NCBI GenBank assembly: GCA_009929855.1
Contig: RZZN01000001.1
Location: 62,001 to 126,000 of the forward strand
DNA from: Gammaproteobacteria bacterium
GTDB lineage: Bacteria > Pseudomonadota > Gammaproteobacteria > Chromatiales > Chromatiaceae
Direction of reading: 5' to 3'
DNA: 64,000 nucleotides
Shown: positions 16,679-24,271 of the stretch, one piece after another
Layout: each line of letters opens with the position of its first letter
Position numbering within the stretch: position 1 is the first letter of the stretch
The notes under the pieces: model-generated
The model's database searches: none
Told to the model about the DNA's origin: nothing
The model's input: the letters and a program-made list of their open reading frames with translations, nothing else
Position numbers and translations under genes: made by a program

Positions 16679-17569
16679 TCAATCCGGGAAGACCCCGGTG
16701 GAGAGATAGCGATCGCCGCGGTCGCAGACGATGGCCACGATGAGCGCCCCTTGCGTCTCGCGCGAGAGCCGCAAGGCCGCCGCGATGCTCCCGCCCGATG
16801 AGACCCCGGCGAAGATGCCCTCGCGGGCGGCGAGATCGCGGGCGGTCTGCTCGGCGAGTGTCTGCGAGACGTCGATGATCCGATCCACCCCGGCGGGATC
16901 GAAGATGCGCGGCAGGTAGTCCGCCGGCCAGCGTCTGATCCCGGGGATGTTGGAGCCCTCCTCGGGCTGGACGCCGACGATCTGGATCGCTGGATTCTGC
17001 TCCCTGAGATAGCGTCCAGTGCCCATGATGGTCCCGGTCGTGCCCATGGCGCTCACGAAATGAGTCACCCGACCCGCGGTGTCACGCCAGATCTCCGGAC
17101 CAGTCGAGGCATAGTGCGCGGCCGGATTGTCCGGGTTGGAGAACTGATCGAGCCGCACACCCTCACCACGCGCCTCCATCGCCTTGGCCAGATCGATCGC
17201 CGCCTCCATGCTGCCAGCACGCGGCGTGAGGATGATCTCGGCGCCGAAGCTGCGCATCACGCCGCGCCGCTCGGCACTCATGTGCTCGGGCATGATCAGC
17301 ACCAGGCGATAGCCGCGGATGGCCGCCGCCATCGCCAAGGCGATCCCGGTATTGCCACTGGTGGCCTCGATCAGTGTGTCGCCTGGCTTGATGGTCCCGC
17401 GCGCCTCGGCGCCGCGGATCATGTTCAAGGCCGGCCGATCCTTGACCGAGCCGGCCGGATTGTTGCCTTCGAGCTTGGCGAGGATGAGGTTGTCGGTGTC
17501 GCCGGGCAGACGCTGGAGTCGCACCAGCGGGGTCTTGCCGACGAAGTCTTCGATCGTGGGATAGGACAT
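16679..17569 (-). CDS. cysM: Cysteine synthase B
   Basis: A 296-residue PLP enzyme that makes cysteine (or S-sulfocysteine) from O-acetylserine and sulfide (or thiosulfate). The PLP lysine is in EGNNPAGSVKDRPALNMI, and ATSGNTGIALAMAAA binds the substrate carboxylate. The Asn-Asn-Pro variant (GNNPAGSVKDR) and the length identify CysM rather than CysK. ATG 17569 aligns with the E. coli start; ATG 17593 would add 8 residues. Thiosulfate use by CysM suits a sulfur-oxidising lifestyle, but that link is inferred. Confidence 0.92.
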   Translation of the reverse strand: MSYPTIEDFVGKTPLVRLQRLPGDTDNLILAKLEGNNPAGSVKDRPALNMIRGAEARGTIKPGDTLIEATSGNTGIALAMAAAIRGYRLVLIMPEHMSAERRGVMRSFGAEIILTPRAGSMEAAIDLAKAMEARGEGVRLDQFSNPDNPAAHYASTGPEIWRDTAGRVTHFVSAMGTTGTIMGTGRYLREQNPAIQIVGVQPEEGSNIPGIRRWPADYLPRIFDPAGVDRIIDVSQTLAEQTARDLAAREGIFAGVSSGGSIAAALRLSRETQGALIVAIVCDRGDRYLSTGVFPD

Positions 17570-17743
17570 GGTCTGGTCGCATCGCGCGCACATGGGATTC
17601 GATCAGGCGCATTCTGCACGAGCGCGGCGCTGCGACCAAGCGGATTCAGGCCGCGCGGACTGACTGGGTGATTTTCTTTTCGTGTATTTTCATGCTATCG
17701 TCTTATCCACGACATGGATATTGGAGCGACATCAGGAGGAAAG

Positions 17744-18118
17744 ATGAGCATGAACGAGCCGATCAGCGGCGCGGATGACCTGCCCGCGCGCGATCTGGAG
17801 ATGGCGCTGGCCAACACGGACGGTGACCCTGCGCTCGCCGCAGAGCTCTTCGCCATGCTGCTCACGGGTCTGCCCGAGGACCTGGCGCGTCTGCGCGCCG
17901 CGCTCGCCACCGCCGACTGGTCCGGGCTGGCCGAGCAGGCCCACCAGATGCGCGGGGCGACACGCTATTGTGGCGTGCCGGCACTCGATGGCGCGCTCGC
18001 CAGTCTCGAGCAGAGCGCCCGCGGTCTCGACGCGGGGGCGAGCCTGAACGGCGTGCGCCTGGTCGAGCAGCAGGCGCAACGTCTCCTCACCATGAGCGGA
18101 TCGGCGCATCCGTCCTGA
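17744..18118 (+). CDS. Stand-alone histidine phosphotransfer (HPt) protein
   Basis: A 124-residue small HPt-domain protein. The phospho-accepting His is H67 in LAEQAHQMRGATRYCGV, the normal HPt helix signature (AHxLKGxxxxxG) with Met for Leu and Arg for Lys. It would relay phosphoryl groups between a hybrid kinase and a receiver. The ATG at 17744 follows a strong AGGAGGA site (17734-17740); ATG 17750 is equally placed. It is monocistronic, between cysM and ppk2. The spacer upstream (17660-17700) is unusually AT-rich and probably carries the promoter. No kinase is adjacent; the nearest are at 26-30 kb. Confidence 0.85.
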   Translation: MSMNEPISGADDLPARDLEMALANTDGDPALAAELFAMLLTGLPEDLARLRAALATADWSGLAEQAHQMRGATRYCGVPALDGALASLEQSARGLDAGASLNGVRLVEQQAQRLLTMSGSAHPS

Positions 18119-18307
18119 TCCCTGGTCGCCAGGCGGCACGGTCAGCGCCGCCGCGGCAGTGACGAGTGCGCTGGCGTGGCACTGGCAGGGCGCCGGCAAG
18201 GCCCCGCGCGCCAGCGGCCCGCCCGTCCCCGCGACAGGCGCCGTGCGGCGGGGGCCTGAGCCGGGCGCCGGGGTCACCTCACCCGGCGGCAGAACGCCAG
18301 CCACCCA

Positions 18308-19273
18308 TCAGACCGTGAAGCGTCCTTCACGCAGCATCTGAGCCTGCATGATCTCCAGCTCGCGCGCGCCCGAGACGACCACGTCGAGATCGGGCACGAA
18401 ATCCAGGTGCGGCTGCAGACGTGGATAGGGCACGGCGTTGAGGATGGCCTTGATCGCGTTCAGCCGAGCCTTGGGCTTGCTGTTGGAGCGAATGATGGTC
18501 CAGGGCGCCCAGGCGGTGTGGGTGCGACGCAGCATCTCGAATTTCTGATGGGTGAAATCGTCCCAGCGATCCTGCGCCTGGACATCGATCTCGGAGAGCT
18601 TCCATTGTCGCAGCGGGTCGGTCTTGCGCCGCTCGAAGCGGCGTGCCTGCTCGTCCTTGGTGACGCTGAAATAGAGCTTGACCAGGATCGTGCCTTGGCG
18701 CACCAGGTCTTTCTCGAAGCCGTTGACCCCGTACATGAAGTTCTCGTATTCCTCCGGGGTGCAGAAGCCGAACACCGGCTCCACCATGGCACGGTTGTAC
18801 CAGCTGCGGTCGAACAGCACCTGCTCGCCGCCATGCGGGAACTGCTCGACATAGCGCTGGAAGAACCATTGGGTGCGCTGATGCTCGGTAGGCTTGCCAA
18901 GGGCCACGACACGATAGTGCTTTTCGTTCATGTAGCGGGTCACGCGCCGGATGGTGCCCCCCTTGCCGGCGGCGTCACGTCCCTCGAAGAGGATGATGAG
19001 ACGTTTGTGGGTCTCCTCCAGATGTTTCTGCATGCGGATCAACTCGGCCTGGAATGGCTTGAGCTCCTGCTCGTCACGTCGCCGGGTCATCGCCGTGCGG
19101 CTCTCCTTCTTGACCTCCGCCAGATGATGGCGCAGCTGGGCACGCTCCTCGATCAGGTCGCTCACGCGCATCCGCTGCCCGTCCAGGTCGACCCAGCGAT
19201 CGTCCTCGGTCAACGCACTCGCCCCATTGGAGTCGACGCCGACCGTCTCCCCGCCGTGTGGATCCGCTACCAT
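18308..19273 (-). CDS. ppk2: Polyphosphate kinase 2
   Basis: A 321-residue PPK2 with a single P-loop domain. Walker A is FEGRDAAGKGG with K104, and Walker B is LFDRSWYNRAMVEPV. The lid region contains the usual arginine-rich segment (ARRFERRKTDPLRQWKLS). The enzyme transfers phosphate between polyphosphate and nucleotides; single-domain members usually make ATP or GTP from polyP. The 60-residue N-terminal extension before the core is typical of several proteobacterial members. A GAGGAGG site lies 7 bases before the ATG. It is divergent from the molybdopterin enzyme. Confidence 0.93.
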   Translation of the reverse strand: MVADPHGGETVGVDSNGASALTEDDRWVDLDGQRMRVSDLIEERAQLRHHLAEVKKESRTAMTRRRDEQELKPFQAELIRMQKHLEETHKRLIILFEGRDAAGKGGTIRRVTRYMNEKHYRVVALGKPTEHQRTQWFFQRYVEQFPHGGEQVLFDRSWYNRAMVEPVFGFCTPEEYENFMYGVNGFEKDLVRQGTILVKLYFSVTKDEQARRFERRKTDPLRQWKLSEIDVQAQDRWDDFTHQKFEMLRRTHTAWAPWTIIRSNSKPKARLNAIKAILNAVPYPRLQPHLDFVPDLDVVVSGARELEIMQAQMLREGRFTV

Positions 19274-19516
19274 GATGTGCCTCCTCGATCGTTGCTCTCA
19301 CATGTTTCTTCCAGGGAAAGACTGGAATATTCGGATCCCGCGCATCGACCGGTGCGGATCGCCGCGGCGCGATCGATCGCTGGAATCCTGAGTATGATAC
19401 CCATTGCACGGCCATTGTCGGGCACATTCCTGGAGGTGCCCCCCTTGTCTTTCACGGCCAGGGTGCGGACATCAGAGTGCGAGGCGAAATCACGACGACC
19501 ACCAACGGATCGAGAC

Positions 19517-21652
19517 ATGACCTGGAAAACCAGCACCTGTTACGAATGTGATGCGAACTGCGCGATTCAGGTCGAGCTCGACGCGCTCGGCGAGCCGGTG
19601 CGCGTCCAGGGGCCCGACTGCCCACGCTGCACCACGCAGCTGGATCGACGCAACCATCCAGAGCGTCTGCTCGAACCGCTCAAGCGCGTGGGACCGCGCG
19701 GCAGTGGCGCCTTCACGCCGGTGAGCTGGGACGAGGCACTCTCCAGCATCGCGGCGCGTCTGGCGGCGGTGAAGGCCGAGCATGGCGCGCCGGCGGTGGC
19801 CTTCTTCGCCGGCTATACCAAGGAGGCGCGCCCTCAGCTGCAGCGTCTCGCCCATGCCTTCGGCTCACCGAACTATCTCACCGAGAGCGGCTGCTGCTTC
19901 TCGGCGACCATGGTCGCCGAGAAGGTGACCTTCGGCTATAAGATCAAGACCACATCCACGGTCGTCTCACCCAAGACACGTTGCCATCTGATCTGGTCGA
20001 CCAACCCGCGCGGCTCCATCCCACCGTTCGACACCCATCCATTGGTGTTGCGTCGTCCCGGCAAGACGCTCATCGTGGTCGATCCGCGGCGCACCCCCTT
20101 GGCCGATGAGGCCGATGTCCATCTGGCGATCCGTCCCGGGACCGACGGTGCGCTCGCGCTCGGCTTCCACCATCTGATCTTCGCCAACGGTTGGCAGGAT
20201 CAGGCCCTGCTCGATGAGTGGGCCAATGGTGTCGAGGCCTTTCGTGACTATGTCGCGGATTTCACCCCGGCGCGAGTGGCGGCGATCTGTGGCGTGCCCG
20301 AGGCGGATCTGCGACGTGCCGCCGAGCTGTTCGCGACCACCCCGCCGGCTCAGATCACGCTCTCGCCCACCGCCACCGTGCAGCACACCAATGGGTTCCA
20401 GAACCATCGCGCGGTGATCCTGCTCTCAGCCGTCACCGGCAACATCGATCGCGAGGGCGGCAACCGCTTCTACAACGACAAGGCGGCACCCAAGTCGATC
20501 GAGCTCTTCGATCACTGTCTCGCGCACCTACCGCCACGCATCGGTGACGAGGTCTACCCAGTCTGGACGCGCTACTGGCCGGCCGGGCAGAGCATGCTGC
20601 TGCCCGACTGCATCCTGGATGGCAAGCCACAGCGCATCCGTGCCCTGTTGGCGATGGGGATCAACACCGCCATGTGGCCCAATTCGAAACGGATGGAGCA
20701 GGCACTCGGAGCGCTCGATTTCTTCGTCGCCACCGACTTCTTCCACAATCCCGCCACACGCATGGCCGATTTCGTGTTGCCGGCGGCGACCAACCTGGAG
20801 CGTCCAGCGCTGATCGCCTACCCGGGTTGCGCCTATCAGGGCGAATTGCGTTATCGCCGACCCGTGGTCGCGCCCAAGGGCGAGGCGCGACCGGACGGAC
20901 AGATCTTCCTCGAGCTCGGGGTCCGACTCGGCATGGACGAGCAGTTCTGGCATGGTGACCTGGAGGCGTCCTGGGCCGAAGCGGCCACCGGGATCCCCGA
21001 GGAGATTCGCCGCGAGGTCTATGAGAATCCGGATGGCGTCACCGTCTATGCCCAGGCGATCGAGGATCTCGTCGAGCACGGCTATCTGGATGCCGACCGA
21101 CTCTATCGGCTACGCGGGTTTCGCACCCGCACGGGCAAGATCGAATTCGACTCGCTCGAGCTGCGCGAGGCGGGTCATGATGGTCTTCCCATCTATCGCG
21201 AGCCACCCGAGAGTCCGCTCTCCACGCCCGAGTTGGCGCGCGACTTCCCGCTCGTGCTCACCAGTGGCGCGCGCACCAAGTATGACACCCATTCGCAACA
21301 CAATCACATCGCCCGCCTGCGCGAGGTGATCCCGCACCCGCTGGTCGAGATCCACCCCGAGGATGCCGCGGCACGTGCGATCGCCGATGGTGATCCGGTC
21401 ATGGTCCGCTCGCCACGTGGTGCAGTACGGTTCGTCGCCAAGGTCACGGATCGCATCAAGCCGGGCGTGGTCCATTGCACCCACGGGCGCAACGACGCCA
21501 ACGTCAACGAGCTCACCGATGATCGTCACCTCGACCCGATCAGCGGCTTCCCGCCCTTCAAGTCGTTGCTCTGCCAGGTCGAGCGGGTGCGCGCGGCCGA
21601 CACCCAGGGCAGCACGGACGAGGCGACAGCCATCGCGCTGGAGGCCGCCTAG
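19517..21652 (+). CDS. Cytoplasmic molybdopterin enzyme, acetylene-hydratase-like
   Basis: A 711-residue member of the DMSO reductase family binding bis-MGD and one 4Fe-4S cluster. The cluster ligands are C8, C11, C15 and C35, in motif CYECDANC. The Asp after the second Cys (D12) matches the catalytic Asp of Pelobacter acetylene hydratase, and C127 (SGCC) aligns with its metal-binding Cys. Further family motifs are VDPRRTPLADEAD and the C-terminal THGRNDANVNELTDD. No twin-arginine signal and no Fe-S or membrane subunit are present, so it is a soluble enzyme. ATG 19517 gives the Cys motif at the N-terminus; the frame is open over 1 kb further upstream, but that part is antisense to ppk2. Substrate unknown. 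Confidence 0.85.
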   Translation: MTWKTSTCYECDANCAIQVELDALGEPVRVQGPDCPRCTTQLDRRNHPERLLEPLKRVGPRGSGAFTPVSWDEALSSIAARLAAVKAEHGAPAVAFFAGYTKEARPQLQRLAHAFGSPNYLTESGCCFSATMVAEKVTFGYKIKTTSTVVSPKTRCHLIWSTNPRGSIPPFDTHPLVLRRPGKTLIVVDPRRTPLADEADVHLAIRPGTDGALALGFHHLIFANGWQDQALLDEWANGVEAFRDYVADFTPARVAAICGVPEADLRRAAELFATTPPAQITLSPTATVQHTNGFQNHRAVILLSAVTGNIDREGGNRFYNDKAAPKSIELFDHCLAHLPPRIGDEVYPVWTRYWPAGQSMLLPDCILDGKPQRIRALLAMGINTAMWPNSKRMEQALGALDFFVATDFFHNPATRMADFVLPAATNLERPALIAYPGCAYQGELRYRRPVVAPKGEARPDGQIFLELGVRLGMDEQFWHGDLEASWAEAATGIPEEIRREVYENPDGVTVYAQAIEDLVEHGYLDADRLYRLRGFRTRTGKIEFDSLELREAGHDGLPIYREPPESPLSTPELARDFPLVLTSGARTKYDTHSQHNHIARLREVIPHPLVEIHPEDAAARAIADGDPVMVRSPRGAVRFVAKVTDRIKPGVVHCTHGRNDANVNELTDDRHLDPISGFPPFKSLLCQVERVRAADTQGSTDEATAIALEAA

Positions 21653-21701
21653 CGGTCAACCAGATTGCGCCACCGCGCCTGCGCTCGAGAGGAGATGCGC
21701 C

Positions 21702-22574
21702 ATGCCCTTCATCGGCATTCGTCCTGGACGTGAAGGACTCTTTCAGCCAACGCCGCGCACGCCGGTGGCAGTGAGCGATGCCGCGGCCTGGCGGCTCAAT
21801 CCGCGGCATCGACAGGTCTACGACAAGCTCGCGCTGGCCATAGACGCCGGACTGCGCGCCGCCCCCTGCGGTGTCGCCCCGACCGACCTGGGCATCGACC
21901 CGAGCGCGCGGGTCTTCGTGAAGCCGATCATCAATCTCGCGGGCATGGCGCTGCGGGCCCGCGCGGTGCCCGCCGACGCGGTCCCAAACGAGCCCGGCGG
22001 CTTCTGGTGCGAGCGGCTCACGGGCCCTCACACCAGCAGCGATTGTCTGGTGCGCGACGGCGAGCCGCTCTGGTTCGCCCACAGCCGCGGCGCCGCTGAG
22101 AAGGATCAGGAGCGGCCGATCGCGTGGGAGATCGGTGTCGATCTCACCGAGCTGGAGCCACTGATCGGTGCCTGGATCCGCCGCCACCTGAAGGGCTACA
22201 CCGGGCTCTGCAACCTGGAGATGATCGGCGGGCGGCCGATCGAGGCCCATCTGCGCGGCTCCAATGGATTCTTCGATGTCTATGGCCCGGACTTCATGCC
22301 AGCCTGGGTGGCCTTGGTCGATGGCGAGACCTTCATCCCCCCACCCCCCATCCCCGGCGGCCATCTGATCTCGGTCTTCGGCGAGGTCGAGATCGACGCG
22401 GCGCAGCAGGCCGCCGCGGCCGCGCGTGGTGTGCGCATCGATGCCGACCCGCTCACGCCCGGCCGCGCGGCCATCCTCAGATGCGCGGACAAGACGGCCG
22501 GACTGGCGGTCTTGCGGGACCTCTTGGGGGGCGCTCGGTCTGGAGTCGTTGGAACGGATGAGATCGATCGCTGA
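21702..22574 (+). CDS. Unknown protein, probable ATP-grasp-like fold
   Basis: A 290-residue protein. The central part resembles ATP-grasp enzymes: VFVKPIINLAGMA (candidate nucleotide-binding Lys), GFWCERLTGPHTSSDC, then GLCNLEMIGGRPIEAHLR, where the two Glu and Asn would bind metal. This is pattern recognition, not a firm match. A GGAG site precedes ATG 21702 at good spacing. It begins 49 bases after the molybdopterin enzyme on the same strand and likely shares its transcript. It could be a ligase acting on the same substrate or product. No membrane segments. Confidence 0.6.
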   Translation: MPFIGIRPGREGLFQPTPRTPVAVSDAAAWRLNPRHRQVYDKLALAIDAGLRAAPCGVAPTDLGIDPSARVFVKPIINLAGMALRARAVPADAVPNEPGGFWCERLTGPHTSSDCLVRDGEPLWFAHSRGAAEKDQERPIAWEIGVDLTELEPLIGAWIRRHLKGYTGLCNLEMIGGRPIEAHLRGSNGFFDVYGPDFMPAWVALVDGETFIPPPPIPGGHLISVFGEVEIDAAQQAAAAARGVRIDADPLTPGRAAILRCADKTAGLAVLRDLLGGARSGVVGTDEIDR

Positions 22575-22666
22575 TCGGGGCGGAGGACCGATGGCAGGAT
22601 CAGGGGTCCGCTGCCGGCCGATGGCGTGATCGAGGCTATCCCCTGAGGTGCTCGTGCGGGCAGGGA

Positions 22667-22694
22667 GCGACAGCCGATCGGTGTCGAGTATAAT
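22667..22694 (+). promoter_or_regulatory. Sigma70-type promoter of the PLP decarboxylase gene
   Basis: The -10 box is a perfect TATAAT at 22689-22694. The -35 box is GCGACA at 22667-22672 (4 of 6 matches), 16 bases away. Initiation near 22701 gives a leader of about 35 bases before the GTG at 22736. It also argues against the in-frame TTG at 22694, which overlaps the -10 box. Confidence 0.65.
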
Positions 22695-22735
22695 TGACCG
22701 CCTCGAATGCTGGATGGTTGTCAGTGGAGCAAGCG

Positions 22736-24241
22736 GTGAGCTCGATGGACCCTTTGATCTTGTCGATCGCCGAGGCGGAGGCCGCGGCGAGGCCCTTGGA
22801 ACCGGATCGGAGGCAGCGGGAGGCGTGGCTGGGATCGGCCGCGCGGCTTGCGGGCGAGCGACTCGATCGACTCGATGAGCACCCGACCTATGTACCGGGC
22901 GAGCCGGTCGAGGAGATCCGTCGCTGGCCGATCAGCGAGCAGGGCAGGACGTTCGATGAGGTACTGCGGATCTTCTCCACCGTGGTGCTCGAGAACGGGA
23001 TCGATGCCGCCAGCGGCGGCCATCTGGGCTACATCCCCGGGGGAGGTCTCCAGGCCAGCGCCTTGGGTGATTATCTGGCGGCCGTCACCAACCGCTATGC
23101 TGGGCTCCATTATGCCGCGCCAGGCGCGGTGCAGATGGAGAACATGCTGATCGAGTGGATCCGGGATCTGGTCGGCTATCCCGCGAGCACCGCCGGTTAT
23201 CTGGCCTCGGGCGGCAGTCTCGCCAGCCTCTCGGCGATCGTCACCGCGCGCGACGCGCGTGCCAGTCGGGGCGAGCGCATCGCGCGCTCCGTCATCTATG
23301 GCTCGGCGCACATGCATCACTGTCTGCGCAAGGCCATCCGCATCGCTGGACTCGCTGAGGCGGTGCGTCGTGACATCGCCCTCGACGAGCGTCACAGCAT
23401 GGACCCCGCGGCCCTGCGTGAGTGCATCCGACATGACCGCGCACAGGGTCTCGAGCCCGCGCTGATCATCGGCTCGGCCGGCACCACGGACACCGGCGCG
23501 ATCGATCCATTGGATGCGCTCGCCGATCTCGCCGCCGAGCACGGGGCCTGGTTCCATGTCGATGCCGCCTATGGCGGATTCTTCATGCTGCTCGATGAGC
23601 TGCGCGAGCGCTTCAGCGGGATCGAGCGCTCGGACTCGCTGGTGATCGATCCGCACAAGAGTCTCTTCCTGCCCTCCGGCACTGGCGCCTTGCTGGTCCG
23701 CGATGGCCGCTTGCTGTTGGATGCGCATCACTACACCGCCAACTACATGCAGGATGCCTGGCACAGCGGTGACGAGCTCTCGCCCGCGGATCTGTCGCCC
23801 GAGCTGACGCGACACTATCGGGGTCTGCGGATGTGGCTGCCACTGATGCTCCATGGCACCGCGCCCTTCAAGGCCTGTTTACGGGAGAAGCTCCTGCTGA
23901 CCCGCTATTTCCGCATGCGCATGCGTGAGCTGCCCGGCTTCATCCTGGGGCCCGAGCCTGATCTCTCGGTGACCTTCTACCGTCTCGATACCCGTGATCC
24001 GGCGCTCGCCGATGTCGCCAACCATCGACTGGCCGAGGCGATTCGCGCGGACGGGCGGCTGTTCGTCTCCACCTCGGTGATCGATGGACGGGTCTTCATC
24101 CGCTTGGCCACGCTCTCGTTCCGCACCCATCGCCGCCATATCGATCTCTTGCTGGAGCTGCTGCGCGAGAAGGGGCGCGAGATCGCCGCGCGCTACCCGC
24201 TGCGCGGCGCGCCGGAGCGCACGCCATCGCCTGACGCATGA
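22736..24241 (+). CDS. Group II PLP-dependent decarboxylase (aromatic amino acid/glutamate type)
   Basis: A 501-residue enzyme of the DOPA/glutamate decarboxylase family. The PLP lysine is K308 in VIDPHKSLFLPSGTG, and D276 in FHVDAAYGGF pairs with the pyridine nitrogen. SGGSLASLSAI and the His-containing YGSAHMHHC complete the cofactor site. The start is GTG 22736, with GGAG six bases upstream; ATG 22745 is possible. It has its own strong promoter and stands alone, ending 30 bases before the convergent signalling operon. The sequence resembles bacterial aromatic-amino-acid or 2,4-diaminobutyrate decarboxylases, but the substrate cannot be read from sequence. Confidence 0.88.
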   Translation: MSSMDPLILSIAEAEAAARPLEPDRRQREAWLGSAARLAGERLDRLDEHPTYVPGEPVEEIRRWPISEQGRTFDEVLRIFSTVVLENGIDAASGGHLGYIPGGGLQASALGDYLAAVTNRYAGLHYAAPGAVQMENMLIEWIRDLVGYPASTAGYLASGGSLASLSAIVTARDARASRGERIARSVIYGSAHMHHCLRKAIRIAGLAEAVRRDIALDERHSMDPAALRECIRHDRAQGLEPALIIGSAGTTDTGAIDPLDALADLAAEHGAWFHVDAAYGGFFMLLDELRERFSGIERSDSLVIDPHKSLFLPSGTGALLVRDGRLLLDAHHYTANYMQDAWHSGDELSPADLSPELTRHYRGLRMWLPLMLHGTAPFKACLREKLLLTRYFRMRMRELPGFILGPEPDLSVTFYRLDTRDPALADVANHRLAEAIRADGRLFVSTSVIDGRVFIRLATLSFRTHRRHIDLLLELLREKGREIAARYPLRGAPERTPSPDA

Positions 24242-24271
24242 GCCCTCCCCGCCCCTCGCCCCTGGGTGAGA

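Noticed and set aside
18119-18307. GC-rich inverted stretches between the HPt gene and ppk2
   Set aside because: Short complementary runs are expected at this GC content; none has a T run or long perfect stem.
18407-19516. Upstream extension of the molybdopterin enzyme frame
   Set aside because: It runs antisense through ppk2. The Fe-S motif lies at the N-terminus if ATG 19517 is used, as in relatives.
22694-22735. TTG 22694 as decarboxylase start
   Set aside because: It overlaps the TATAAT box, so it would lie upstream of the transcript start.
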